A DNA stretch of 64,000 nt from NCBI GenBank assembly GCA_026413225.1, contig CM048591.1, positions 77,850,009 to 77,914,008 of the forward strand. Direction: 5' to 3'. Of the stretch, positions 1 through 11,260 are shown piece by piece. Position 1 is the stretch's first letter; each line of letters starts with the position of its first letter. Made by a program: the position numbers and the translations under genes. The notes under the pieces are model-generated. The model had not been told where the DNA came from. It saw only the letters and a list, made by a program, of their open reading frames with translations, and did not search any database. Source of the stretch: Otis tarda (Eukaryota > Chordata > Aves > Otidiformes > Otididae).

Positions 1-987
1 TTAAGTGATTTTCTTCCTGCTTTTTTAATATAATACTTGTGGGCCAACTGTGGCAATAACTGGTAATTTTAATGCAAGATGACATAATTCCAGTTCAGTG
101 ATTCTTCGGAGAGAAATTACCCCGACGAATTCTTTTCATTTTCTTCTAATTTTATGGAAAAAAAAAAAAGCCTTGAGATTCTCAATGTAAGGCAAACAAA
201 ATAGTTTGAATCACCAAATTGTGAAACTTATTTAAATATTTCATCTCCCTTCCACTTCCAAGTATACTTTCCTGGCAGGTTCTTGCGTTTCCATCTCCAG
301 CTCCCGAGGTTTCCCATCTTTCTAGCTGGGAGAGACTAAACTAAAGCTTTCTTCAGAACCCACTGGAATGCTTGGCAAAAGATCTCTACCATGACACGAG
401 TGATCTTGCTTGCTTTTTCTGGGAGCTCTGCAGTCGGACGTAGCAGCACTGGTTCTCCTGGAAGATTCCACAGAATCGAACCGAAAAGATCGGTTGTTAG
501 ATCAGGACGGTATTTTGAAATTAAAATTGGATTTGCAAATGCACCGAGGTCGTTAAGCTTCATTGTTTTTTGTCTTTGGGTGTTTGGGTTGTAGGTTTTT
601 TTTCTCTGGCTGGTAGGGAAGTCATAAATTGTTTCTTCAACGTTGAGATGCCTGTGTCATCTTGAAGTTACAGCTTTGGAGCTTGATGGTTTTGTTTTGG
701 TTTTTGGTTTTGGGTTTTTTTTTGGTTGGTGGTTTTTTTTGGTTTTTTGGTTTTTTTGAGAGTAATAGTGACTCAGTCCTTATTTTGGAATAAATACAGT
801 CTCCCAAATGGAGCTTATTTAATTATTGCAATGATTAATTAAATGGTTAAAAACTTTGCCACTCTGCAATTGGATGATTAAAACTGGATTAGCAGAAAGA
901 GCTCGATTTTGGCGCTGTTTTCTCTCCAGTTGTGCTTTTCCTGTGGCTGCCACGCAGGACATGGTCTGCAGTTCCTCCAGGAGAGTG

Positions 988-1025
988 ACAGAATTGTAGA
1001 ACAGTTTGGGTTGGAAGGGACCTCT
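988..1025 (-). mobile_element. CR1 3'-terminal remnant
   Basis: Read on the minus strand this is the characteristic CR1 tail: GGTCCCTTCCAACCCAAAC followed by degenerate copies of the 8-base ATTCTATG terminal repeat. The element body should extend to the right of 1025, but the sequence there no longer resembles CR1, so only a short, old, 5'-truncated remnant is supported. Confidence 0.65.
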
Positions 1026-4000
1026 CTCTCTCCCCGACTCCGCTGGTTTCTAGGTCCCGCTGAACCTTCTGCAGCCAATGGGGCCCCGCCAGCCACACAA
1101 GCATCCCCTGCTCTTAAGGGTTTCATTGGTTTGGGTTTGGTTTTTTTTTTTCCTTCTCATGAACTTAATATTTCCCTTCACGTTCATCCCAGACTTTTGA
1201 GTTCTCCCTCCTGCTGGTGGCAGACCCGCCTCCCACGCTCGCGCTCGTGTGTCTGACTCCCGTAGACAGGGATCTCAGGCGGGGCGTTGGCGGAGGTCAA
1301 CGCATCCCAACCCGCAACGTGTCTTCTTGTTTTCTCTGCCTTACGGCTGCCTGCTCTCTGCCTGCCCCTCGCTTATAGCTGCTGCCTTCACCGCCTACCC
1401 CACCTGACGCCTGCCTCGAACTCGTCACCGCGGCTGGTTTTCGGTGATGTTTTTCAGAAGGAGGAAGCAAAGCACGTGCACAAGGGTAAACGTGTTGGGC
1501 GCTTCCAGACAAAGCTGCCGTTTGCTGTGGCAAGGAGGAGTGTTAAGCGGGGAGCGAAACGCAGCTTTATGGTCATTAATCTGAAATGCTCCCTCTAATG
1601 ACATCTCTGAGGTTAAGTCACAGGAAGTGTGATATTATTCAGCTTAGTTAAATTTAGTGTAATTCACATCTGCAAAGCCTTTGCGAATTAGTGTTTAGTC
1701 TTAAATTGCCGGTTTCCATGATAGGGGAGCTTCAGAGTATCCCGTGTTACGTCTTGATGTGTTATGAATTAGGGTGCAGAAGCCTGAAATCCATGCAATG
1801 CGCCAAAAAACCTCAAGTTTCTGAGCAAAATATGCAATTAATTTAGTCTGCAACACTAAGCAGCTGGGATGGCACCCTTACAAAGAATTATTTCCCCCTT
1901 TATTTGCTGTCCCAGTGTAGATGCTGGGAAGAGCCGCTAGAGACGGGCTCTTTTGCAAAGCCATGTTTATGAGCCACGGCGTTTGCCCAGTGCCGCACAC
2001 TTCACCTCATCGGGCTGTAATAGGTGCAGACCTGTATTGATTACTGTGACTTGCGGGAGAGAAAAATCTTTGCGCTTCAGGTTGGGTATAAATTATAAAC
2101 AGCATCTCCAAAGGCTGTGAGTTACAGAAATGGCATTCTTCTGAGACAGCCACATGTAAAGCTGTTGTTGTAGAGGTTATTAACTTTATGATTGCAGCAC
2201 AGGTGTGTACTTGACCCACAACAATGATCATTGTCCATAAAACCCCGCCGTCTGGGTTCAATCGCCTGCCTTCTTCAAGAATGTTCATTAGCAACAGCCA
2301 GCAAAGGTCATGCTAATAAAAGAAGGTTAACGCGCACTGTATCGGTGTTAAGTCACCGGTGAAACAGCACTGTCTTCTTGCCACCTTTCACACAGCTATG
2401 CAGACTTCTGGAAATGGGTCATACAGGTCTTGGGTGTGCATGTGTAAATACGTGTTTGTGTACGTACGTACACAGCACATGATGAAACGCAAATGAGAAA
2501 AATGGATGAGGTATGAGCCAGCCATAACTGACTTATGGAAAGTGCGCAAGGGTTATTCACACCTCAAATTTGCAAATCTTTTTTGCCTTTTTTCCAGCAG
2601 ATTTTTTATATTTACTTGACAGAATTAAAATTTCATCTAAATGAACACAACTCCCGAAACCTGAATTTTGAACTCCATTTGTTACTTGGTGTTTGTATTC
2701 TGGTGGCCCAGCTCCATCTCCCATGGCCTTTTACAAACTTGGACATGTTTCCTTTCCATTATGTCACTAAAAAATGTACCAAATTTCCCATGAAACCACC
2801 ATATTCACCTCGAAGATCAACTCATAATTCCGCTTATCACCCTGCACTGCTGCATTTTCACTGATGTGTCCTCTTTTTGTGCCCTCACCACCACACCTGG
2901 GTGGTGGGTGCAGCCTATGTGCAGCTTTTTTAAATACCCGCCAAAGCCGTTTCTCAAACTTTCGTTTCCTGTTAAGAAAAAATGAAATGTGGAGAGGGAA
3001 GATGAGTTTGGTGGGCTACTGCCAGAAAGTGGAAGGTGAAGGTGTTGGTGAAGAGAGACTGGATGGATGCAGTAGCAGTGAGGTGGAGGAGATCTTGGTG
3101 AAACAAGGTTGAAGAAAAAAGTCAGGGAAAGCAGAAACTGGTGGGCCATGAGGGCAGGAGAGCTGGGGTTGGTGGGTGGATGAGATGCAACAGGGTCAAA
3201 GCCAGGTGATGAGCAAGAGTTCAAGAGGAGTTGCAGGGTAGGTAAGTTGTGGGGGAGGAATTCAAAAGTGGGTATCTTGGAGAAGTAGGTGTCCCGAAGA
3301 AATGGATGTCCTATAGAAACAGATGAGCCAGGTGAAAGAAAAAATGGTCAAGGAAAAGGAATGAAAATTTGGGTGAAATGAAGCCTTGGGAAGGAGTGAA
3401 GAGGGCATTTCTTGCCCTGAGGCTTGTACACCTACGTAGCATAAGGGCTTGGGGTGCAAGGCTCTCTATCTGCCTGAGACGCCTGAAAGTATTTGCCCTG
3501 TCAAGCCCGAGGTGTTTCTGAGTACGTACAGAAGCAATGCTCTAATAAGGGGTAAGCTTTAAGGCCAGAAGCTGAGGTGTGTGTGGAGCTTAGACACCTC
3601 AAGAGGTGGTGACCAGCTGAATTGGGATTTTCAGCATCATTTGGGTTTAGGCTGCTAAGTTTCACCTCTCTTGGTGTAAAGGGGTGAGTCCTTTTCAGTA
3701 GCTGGGGGCAGGTGTCAAGCGGGAGAAGGAAACCGGGTGGATGGCCCCATCTCAGCCCTCCCTTTGCTTGCCTCATTTCCACCGTCCTGCGGCAACAGCC
3801 ATCAGGAGGGGAGGACCAGATGCAGATGACTTTTGCTCAGGTTTCCCCCAGGAGCAAAGCCAGCATTGCAGAGGCAGCACCGGGCTTCTTGGAATTTTTT
3901 CTTCTTACCCATCACAAAATTATCCTCTGAAGGAAAATCAGGGAGAAGTGCCCTTCTTGTGGCTGTTGCAGGGATGCTGTGCACCAGAGGACCAGGCAGA

Positions 4001-4043
4001 AGATGGATGGTGCCAATGACATGTTGGAGGGCTTGGGCTGTGT
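1026..4043. other. Intronic sequence, no gene seen
   Basis: No recognisable coding exon, RNA gene or repeat. Open frames are short and have no family resemblance. A purine-rich patch occupies roughly 2980-3400. 1600-2500 is AT-rich and free of low-complexity sequence, so it could hold conserved intronic elements, but nothing specific is seen. Confidence 0.5.
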
Positions 4044-4250
4044 GGAGTTGAGTTGAGTTGAGTTGAGTTGAGTTGAGTTGAGTTGAGTTGAGTTGAGTTG
4101 AGTTGAGTTGAGTTGAGTTGGATTGGGTTGGGTTGGGTTGGGTTGGGTTTGGCTGGGTTGAGTTGAGTTGGGTTGGGCTGAGTTAGATTAAGTTGAGGTA
4201 GGTTGGTCTGGGCTAGGTTGAGTTGGGTTTGGTTGGGTTGGGTTGGGTTG
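4044..4250. repeat. GAGTT pentanucleotide microsatellite
   Basis: About 40 tandem 5-bp units. The first half is nearly pure GAGTT; the second half drifts to GGGTT, GGCTG and GGATT variants. A minus-strand open frame rich in Gln-Leu-Asn-Ser-Thr is only this repeat translated. The pure half is likely length-polymorphic. It is not telomeric repeat, since the unit is 5 bp rather than TTAGGG. Confidence 0.95.
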
Positions 4251-6340
4251 TGGCTGGCCAAAGGCAATATTTATAAGATGGTGCAGATGGGTTGGTGAAT
4301 ACCATTCCTGTACCTATGAAAATACTCTGGGCTCATGTTGACTGTAATCCTTTACCTACACAGATAAAACAGGACACTATAATCCAAGCAGAAATTTCAG
4401 GAAAAGAAAAAAAAAAAAAAAGACCCTTTGAGATGTTCCTTGTGCAGAAGATTATAAACATTTTCCACTGGGCGGGGAGTTAATTTATTCACTAAAGGCT
4501 TATGATGTATGAATTCAGATTCTTGCTGAAATCATAAAAACACTGGGCGTTTGCTGTGGGTGAAATGAAGCCTTGGGAACACACACTCCGTGCACGTTCC
4601 TGTTGCAGTTTGTTCCTTCGGCATGGACTCATTCCTGTCCCTGGAAAGACCTTCTGTACTTCCACAGCTGCCTATGGTGGCATCCATGCCAGCCTCCAAG
4701 CTCCACTCCCGGAGTGAAAGGGAAGAAAATCATATTCAGCTGCTTTACTTTAAAATTGCTTTATTGCAATTGCAAATCTGTGCTTATCCTGATAGTGATT
4801 AAGGACCATTTTCCATCTTTATTAGACTGCGTATCTCTACCGTCACGTAATGCGGGATTTTAAAGCATTGCTGCCCTTCCTAGCTGCTCTGGGTGCAGGC
4901 GCTGCCATTTCCACAGCGTTACCTTGGCTGCTGTGTTTTCAGGAAGCTCCAAAGCCGAGCTGGTTCGTGCTCACACTGCTGGTACAGCTGTTCCTTGGGT
5001 GATTTACATAATTTCATTTGCTGGGTGGGCTTTACAAATCCGTGATACTCTTCACTGAAGTAAGCTGACATCAGCGTTTTCTGAATTATTTCCAATAATT
5101 AATTCTCCATCCGGATGTTTGATGGCACAATTACTATTTAGGAATAAATAATCATAAAACACCATCGCAGAGAGTAGCTATTTTCTAAACACCCAGTCCT
5201 TTCACTCCTCCGGTCCTGCCGTCAGCAACGAAACCGCTTGCGTCGTAGTACTCTCCCAAGGCAGCAGAGCCTGCCAGCGAGGGGTACGCCTCACGTCTCT
5301 GCCCTAGAAACACTGAAAAGCTGTGGGATTTTGGAATAACCTCACATTCTAAAATCAGCCCTTCAGTATTTCAGATTAAATTAACTGGCAGGTATTGCTG
5401 GGGTATGTTCTAAATGTGTTTAAATGTATTTTTTAAATGCTGAGTGCTTATTAATGCCGGCAGCGTTGCTCAGCGAGCAGAGCTCCAGCCTTGGGCTTGG
5501 TGGAGCTCGAGTCCATTCCTGGTGCTGCCACCGGTCTTGGCTGAGCCTCCTGGTCTGCAAAAGCATGGTCATGATGACTTCTCCCTCAGAAAACTCATCT
5601 AAACGTGCCCTCGGAAGGCAGTGGGGAGAGAGAGAGATGCAGCTGACAGCTTGTACGATGCTGTAGTGTATTGAGATCTGTCATGTAAATTAGTATTTTT
5701 CATATTTATAACCTGTGGAAGCTTTGAGGCTTAAATACTTGTTTTTCATCAGTCTTGCCCGAGAAGCCACGTGGATGTATGTTCTCTCAGGAAGTGTCGG
5801 GTTTTGAGCAGGTCAAAATTTCCTTTATTTAAAAGATAATTTTCCTTTCTCCTACTTGAGAAAAAATGATGATTTTCAAATGCTAAATACTTTATTTGAG
5901 CTCTTGGGTGCAATTTTGTAAAGATTTTTTTTTTCTAATTCATGATAGGATGTAGTTAGCTCACCAATGTGTATTATTAAAATGGTTCAGAGCTACTATG
6001 GTGTACCCTGCGAATACGATTAACTTTACATGTTCCCAAAATAAAGCAAATAAAGTCACTGACTTCTAAAAGACAGGGCTGGATAGAAAGAAACTCAAGG
6101 AGCTAATTTGTTCACATTCCCCAGGGCGAGGCCAGCTATACCCGTAATGTTCCCAAGAGATGGTTGTCTAACCTGTTCTTAACTTTCAGTGGTGAGATCC
6201 TGCACCTCCCATAGGTGCATTCTTACCCCAAAAACATCGTCGTAAGATGTAACCTGAATATCCCATCTCGTGTTTGACAGGTAAATAATTTTCATATTTG
6301 TCTTTACATACAGGTAAAGGCATAGTTGTAGATATCAATG
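4251..6340. other. Intronic sequence, no gene seen
   Basis: Ordinary AT-rich intron sequence. There are many TAAT-type words around 5090-5170 and 5680-6060, but no motif combination strong enough to name. No repeat or exon is recognised. Confidence 0.5.
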
Positions 6341-6516
6341 GATAGATAGAGGTGTAGAGATATAGATATATAGATACAGATATAGAGGTTCTATAGAGAG
6401 AGGGATGGAGATGGAGATGGAGATGGAGATGGAGATAGATAGAGACTGAGATAGAGATAGAGATTGAGATTGAGATTGAGATTGAGATTGAGATTGAGAT
6501 TGAGATTGAGATAGAT
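6341..6516. repeat. GATAGA/GATGGA/GAGATT hexamer microsatellite
   Basis: Tandem 6-bp units in consecutive blocks: irregular GATAGA/GATATA, then GGAGAT, then GATAGA, then a run of GAGATT. The blockwise change suggests successive expansion of point variants. The minus-strand open frame with Ser-Ile or Ser-Gln alternation is an artefact of it. Confidence 0.93.
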
Positions 6517-8844
6517 TGGGCTGCTCTAGCCTCAGTTGGCTGATGGCAGCTCTCCCTTTCCCATTCCAAGACCAAGACTGGGAGGGTCGGCGCCTCGGAG
6601 AGGTTTTGGTGCAAACAGTGCCACCCAAGAACCCTCCAGCTCTTCTGCTGTTCTCGGAGTCTGGATCCGGCCCCAGCATCTCATCTTTTCTGCGGGTGCC
6701 CAGGGTGTTCATCGCGCGGATGAGAGCAGGTCTACGTGTGGGGGATTTGCCCACACTCCTGGCCAGTTGTGCAAAAGGCTTCTTGCGACATTTTGGACCC
6801 CAAAACACATTTGCTTTTCATAACTGTTTATCCCAGAGCAGCGATTCAGACCAGCATTTTTAAACTGTTTGTGATTTCTTCTTTTTTTTTTAATGCAGTT
6901 GTGTGCAAGTCACGTTACTACCACTATTTGCGTTGGTATTAACAGCAGTTCTGTCCCACACGCCTCATTCTTACTGGGAAGTCCCTAGAGCTGTTTGATA
7001 TTCTTTTTTTTTTCCCACCTTTTTAATATATACTTAGAAGAAAATTGACTTTTGGTGACCCAAAAAATGACCTGACTTTCGGTAAGCTGCACTCAGGATG
7101 GAACGACCTTGCAACTTTCGCTTATTTGGCCACTTAGCGCGCAGAGGAGCAAACAAATGACCCGTGCTCGTGGGACTGCCCTTAATATTTAATGGAGAGT
7201 CGTGAAAAATGACGGCTGTGTTAGGCTCCTGCCTCTTTTCCTGCTTTGCAAACCTTGCTTGTCCTGAGCTTTTGCGTGAATCTTTGAATCTGTTGCTCGC
7301 AGGGCAAGATGAATTTATTAAATATCTTTATTTTTATTAAAAATTTTGTTGCCTTTTTAAACCGCTTGCTTCTTGTGAGGAGTTTGTGTGTGGCAAACGA
7401 GGGGTGGGAAAAAGCCGGTTGCAAGTTCAGAGGTAACCTTTGTTCTGAGTTGGCAGGATGCTTGTTGCTCTGTTTCCATCCTCCCGCTAAAGATATTAGA
7501 GATAATAAACGTCCAACAAAAATAAACACGCATCTGTGTCACAGGAGATAATAACCAAGTATAAAATGGCTTTAGTGTGTGTAAGCTGTTCTCTAGCATT
7601 GCCGCAAAGGTTCCCACAATTTTCCTTGGATGAATATTGCATCTAAACCAGCTTGCTGTGTGTCTAAGCCCCCTTCATAAGCTGCGTTTCATTTCTTCGG
7701 GTTTCTCTGTTCCTTCCCTCTTGGCTCCTCCAAAGAATTCATTTCCCTGCACAGTTGCTTTTAGATTATTATCATGCCCATGACTCCGCAAGCTATTACT
7801 TCTTGGCCAAACTAAACACACCGAGTTTTGGGGTTTGTTTTGGGGTGTGTGTTGTGGGGTTTTTTTGTGTCCCCTCCAAAATCAGTGCTTCTGTTTCATT
7901 AATTGGTGTACGGCTTGTCTCTCCATTTCGCCTAAGCTTTGAACCTTCCTTTAGCGTTGCAGTATCTGGAAGTGCGTATGCAGAAGCTCCTGAGGTCGTT
8001 GGTTCTCTAAGCTCTTCAGCTAATGGAACCCTTCCCAGTTTCTCCTGAAGCTCTCATCCACCCTGTCAGAAGTGTTTAGTGATTTTAAGCAAGGTATATT
8101 TTTTTAATTTCCTTTTTCCTTAGTTTTACTGGTGGTGCCCTGAGAGCTTCTTCTGCCTGGGGGTTTGAGACCTGGAGATTTACCACAGCAGGGCAAAACA
8201 GTCACAACAGACACAATAATTTCTTCCTGTGCACATCCATAGGATCCGGGAATCGTAAATGGGGAAGCCTTATGAATTAAAAATAGTTCTGTCGTCCTTG
8301 ATAACATCTGGTGCACTCAAAGGTAAAAAAAGAGTTAAGTTCCTGTTTAGAAATAACTGTGATACAGAAGTTGTTCAATAACATCAAGGAGGATGGATGC
8401 AGCGGAGGCAGGAAGTGTCTTTTTCTCACACTTAGATGGGGATTTGGTGACCAAGGTTAAAGCAACCATTGACGATGTTTGGGGACAAGATGGCAATGCT
8501 CATGTCCTCCCCAAAACTGACATCGACATTTTGCAACGTGGCAGGGTCTCAACATGGACCACGACCATGGGGACAGAGCTCACTTCTGCTGAAATTAATT
8601 GCAAACTCTCCGCTGAGCAAGACGCTTGGTGAAGAGCGGCAATGCTCTCCCTCCCGATGGGTACCAAACCCTGAGGCGTGGAGCACCTTCAATTCATTCT
8701 GAAGCCATCACTACTTAGAGAAGCACACCCGAAGTCAGCCCTGTGGTTCAAAGAGGTGGAGGAACTTTTCGACCTGGAAACTTTTCTCTGCAGAGATGTT
8801 CCGTCGCTGAAGCGCGCGTGGAGATCTCGGCTCCTGTGCAGCAC
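6517..8844. other. Intronic sequence, no gene seen
   Basis: No recognised exon or repeat. An open frame at 8393-8632 has a protein-like composition but no recognisable family, splice context or homologue known to me, so it is not called. Confidence 0.45.
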
Positions 8845-9000
8845 GGGAAACCTTTGTCCCACACATCTTGTAAACGCGGCGGGGGGCCACCATTGTGCCG
8901 TGCATCTTCTGAGCACCGCGGGAGGAGGCTTTTGTCTGACGCGGTGGGAAGGCGCCGTAGGAGGGCACCTTTGTCCCGCACAGCCGGTCATTGCTCTGCC
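8845..9000. repeat. Degenerate tandem repeat, about 39-bp unit
   Basis: Roughly four diverged copies of a GC-rich unit with the shared core ACCTTTGTCCCGCAC and then a GAGCACCGCGG-like end. The copies begin near 8845, 8884, 8925 and 8962. They are too diverged for recent expansion. No known family was recognised. Confidence 0.5.
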
Positions 9001-9560
9001 TGAGTGAATTATGGGGATCGCAGAGCTCCTTCCCTCCGCGGGCGCTGCGGTTTCCGACGCAGGAGTTCTGGTCGGCCTCACTGGGACAAGAGCCGCTTTC
9101 CCTGAGAAAACACGTTTGCACACGTGTGTGCTGGTCGTGTTGCACGGCTGCCCTTGCAGGCATCGATCCCGGTTTAGTTTTCTACTTTTCCTCTTCCTTA
9201 TTTTTCCCACCCATTTAGACTGCCCTTTTTTTATGATTATTTCTCTGTCCCTTCTTATGTTTGCTTTATCTCCTATTCAAAATATCAACTGCTAATTAAT
9301 CTAATTAGCTAATAAGTGCTCTCATGATTCTTTCAGATCACTAATAACCATGTTTAAAAGACTTGAGCTCTAGCACCAATCCCTCTGGGACTTCGTAGGT
9401 ACATTTTCAACCCCATATTGTTACTTACTATTTGTCTTCTCAAGCGGTCTAGCCACTTCCCAAGAAGTGCACCAGCACCCACTTCCAAAACAGTCCGAGA
9501 TACCATACGTTGTCTCACAAATGCAGAGTTACGCCTTTCTTCACTTGCAATGCAGTGAAC
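9001..9560. other. Intronic sequence upstream of the CR1 copies
   Basis: No exon recognised. AT-rich around 9270-9360. The segment just before the CR1 match (about 9360-9560) may be further diverged retrotransposon sequence, but I could not place it. Confidence 0.4.
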
Positions 9561-9567
9561 ACGGTTT

Positions 9568-10352
9568 TGGCTGGATGGCTGCGTTGAAAGAGTGGTGGTC
9601 AACACCTTGATGTCCAAGTGGAGACCGGTGACGAGTGGCATTCCTCAGGGGTCCGTGCTGGGCCCGGCCCTGTTCAACATCTTTGTCAGCAACATGGACG
9701 GTGGGATAGAGTGCACCCTCAGCAAGTTCGCCGATGACGCCAAGCTGTGTGGTGCCATCAAGACTCTGGAAGGGAGGGATGCCATCCAGAGGGACCTTGA
9801 CAGACTGGAGAGGTGGGCCCATGCAAACCTCATGGACTTCAACCAGACCAAGGGGAAGGTTCTGCATGTGGGTTGGGGCAATCCCAGGCACAAGTCCAAG
9901 CTGGGTGGAGAATGGATTGAGAGCAGCCCTGAGGAGAAGGACTTGGAAGTGCTGGTGGACAAGAAGCTCAGCATGAGCCGGTAGTGTGCACTTGTAGCCC
10001 AGAAGGCCAATGACATCCTGGGCTACATCCCCAGCAGCATGGGCAGCAGGTCGAGGGAGGGGATTATGGCCCTCTGCTCCGCTCTGGTGAGACCCCACCT
10101 GCAGCGCTGCATCCAGCTCTGGAGCCCCCAACATCAGAAGGACGTGGAGCTGTTGGAGCAAGTCCAGAGGAGGCCACGCAGATGATGAGAGGGCTGGAGC
10201 AGCTCTGCTGTGAGGCCAGGCTGAGAGAGCTGGGGCTGTTCAGCCTGGAGAAGAGGAGGCTCCGGGGAGAGCTGAGAGCGGCTCCCAGTGCCCAAAGGGG
10301 GCTGCAGGAAAGGTGGGGAGAGACTCTTCAGCAGGGCCTGTGATAGGACGAG
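9568..10352 (+). mobile_element. CR1 LINE fragment, reverse transcriptase region, broken
   Basis: Plus-strand CR1 ORF2 fragment. From 9568 the frame reads the RT core: [16 protein letters not shown], then FADDAKLCG, which holds the catalytic FADD box (the CR1 form of YADD), then [23 protein letters not shown] at 9982-9984 replaces the expected glutamine codon after MSR. The frame continues through the SALVRPHL region until a 1-nt shift near 10176. CR1 resemblance continues to about 10352, where it stops before the 3' tail. It is truncated at both ends and not functional. It abuts an inverted CR1 copy. Confidence 0.93.
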
Positions 10353-10793
10353 GTCATCCAGTCCAACCACCCTGCAAGGAGCAGGGACATCTCCAACCAG
10401 ATCAGGTTGCTCAGAGCCTCATCCAGCCTGGCCTTGAACGTTTCCAGGGATGGGGCATCCACCGCCTCTCTGGGCAACCTGGGACAGTGCTCTACAACCC
10501 TCAGTGGAAAATATCTCTTCCTAATATCTAATCTGAATCTGCCTCCCTCTATTTTGAAACCATCACCCCTCGTCCTGTCACAGCAGGCCCTGCTGAAGAG
10601 TCTCTCCCCACCTTTCCTGCAGCCCCCTTTGGGCACTGGGAGCCGCTCTCAGGTCTCCCTGGAGCCTCCTCTTCTCCAGGCTGAACAGCCCCAGCTCTCT
10701 CAGCCTGGCCTCACAGGAGAGGGGCTCCAGCCCTCTCAGCATCTGCGTGGCCTCCTCTGGATCCTCTCCAACTGGTCCATGTCCTTCTGACAT
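10353..10793 (-). mobile_element. CR1 LINE fragment, 3' part, inverted
   Basis: Minus-strand CR1 covering the end of ORF2 ([19 protein letters not shown], then DGFKIEGGRFRLDIRKRY) into the sequence ending GGTTGGACTGGATGACC. The element should continue into CR1's terminal ATTCTATG repeats, but it joins directly to the plus-strand CR1 at about 10353. So this copy too has lost its 3' end. 10133-10353 and 10568-10793 form imperfect inverted arms of about 220 bp around a spacer of about 214 bp. Confidence 0.92.
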
Positions 10794-11074
10794 CATACTA
10801 AGTTGTAAGTGATTCCCCAGGTTCCCACCACCCCTGAGTTGCCAGGTTGACCTATGCAGAAAGGCATGGTAACGGATAAATCTCTTGCCTGCTGATTTTT
10901 GTGGTTCCGTTAAGTGATCGAGTTTGATTTTTGTCCATTCTTGTCAAATCTGAGCCTGTTCTGTCCTAAGGCTCCCGTTGCCCTGAAGGCACTTGTAATT
11001 TTTTTTTTTTCATGTTGATCTCTTCCTTTACTAATCTGCAAAGGTAAATTTTACATGCGGTAGTTTCAATTAAT

Positions 11075-11260
11075 CCTCCTTCTCTCAAAGTAGCATTGTT
11101 TTTCTTCCCACCCCCTCCCCAGTCCTCTGGTGCCTACCTGCTTGTGCTTGAATTCTCAGAAATAATTGCCAGTAGTTCGGCAAGTTCATTAGCTGATTCC
11201 CTGAAGATTCTCAGATGTGTTGTCATCTAGACCTGATGATTTGTATATTACATTTTTGCA
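11075..11260 (-). mobile_element. Ancient CR1-like ORF2 remnant
   Basis: On the minus strand the sequence gives degenerate words typical of the CR1 region between endonuclease and RT: a SSG-D motif, then ELAELLAIISENS, then PEDWG, with stops and indels. This matches the conserved order known from CR1 (SGPDG, LAELLA-I, VPEDW). It is much older than the copies at 9.6-10.8 kb. Its boundaries are uncertain. Confidence 0.5.

Noticed and set aside
336..563. 75-residue minus-strand frame with protein-like composition
   Set aside because: No family recognised, no splice or promoter evidence; left uncalled, though a protein search would be decisive.
4044..4250. Interstitial telomere-like repeat
   Set aside because: Units are GAGTT/GGGTT pentamers, not TTAGGG hexamers.
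8393..8632. 79-residue plus-strand frame with non-repetitive composition
   Set aside because: No recognisable homologue or exon signals inside the FAM172A intron; likely chance.
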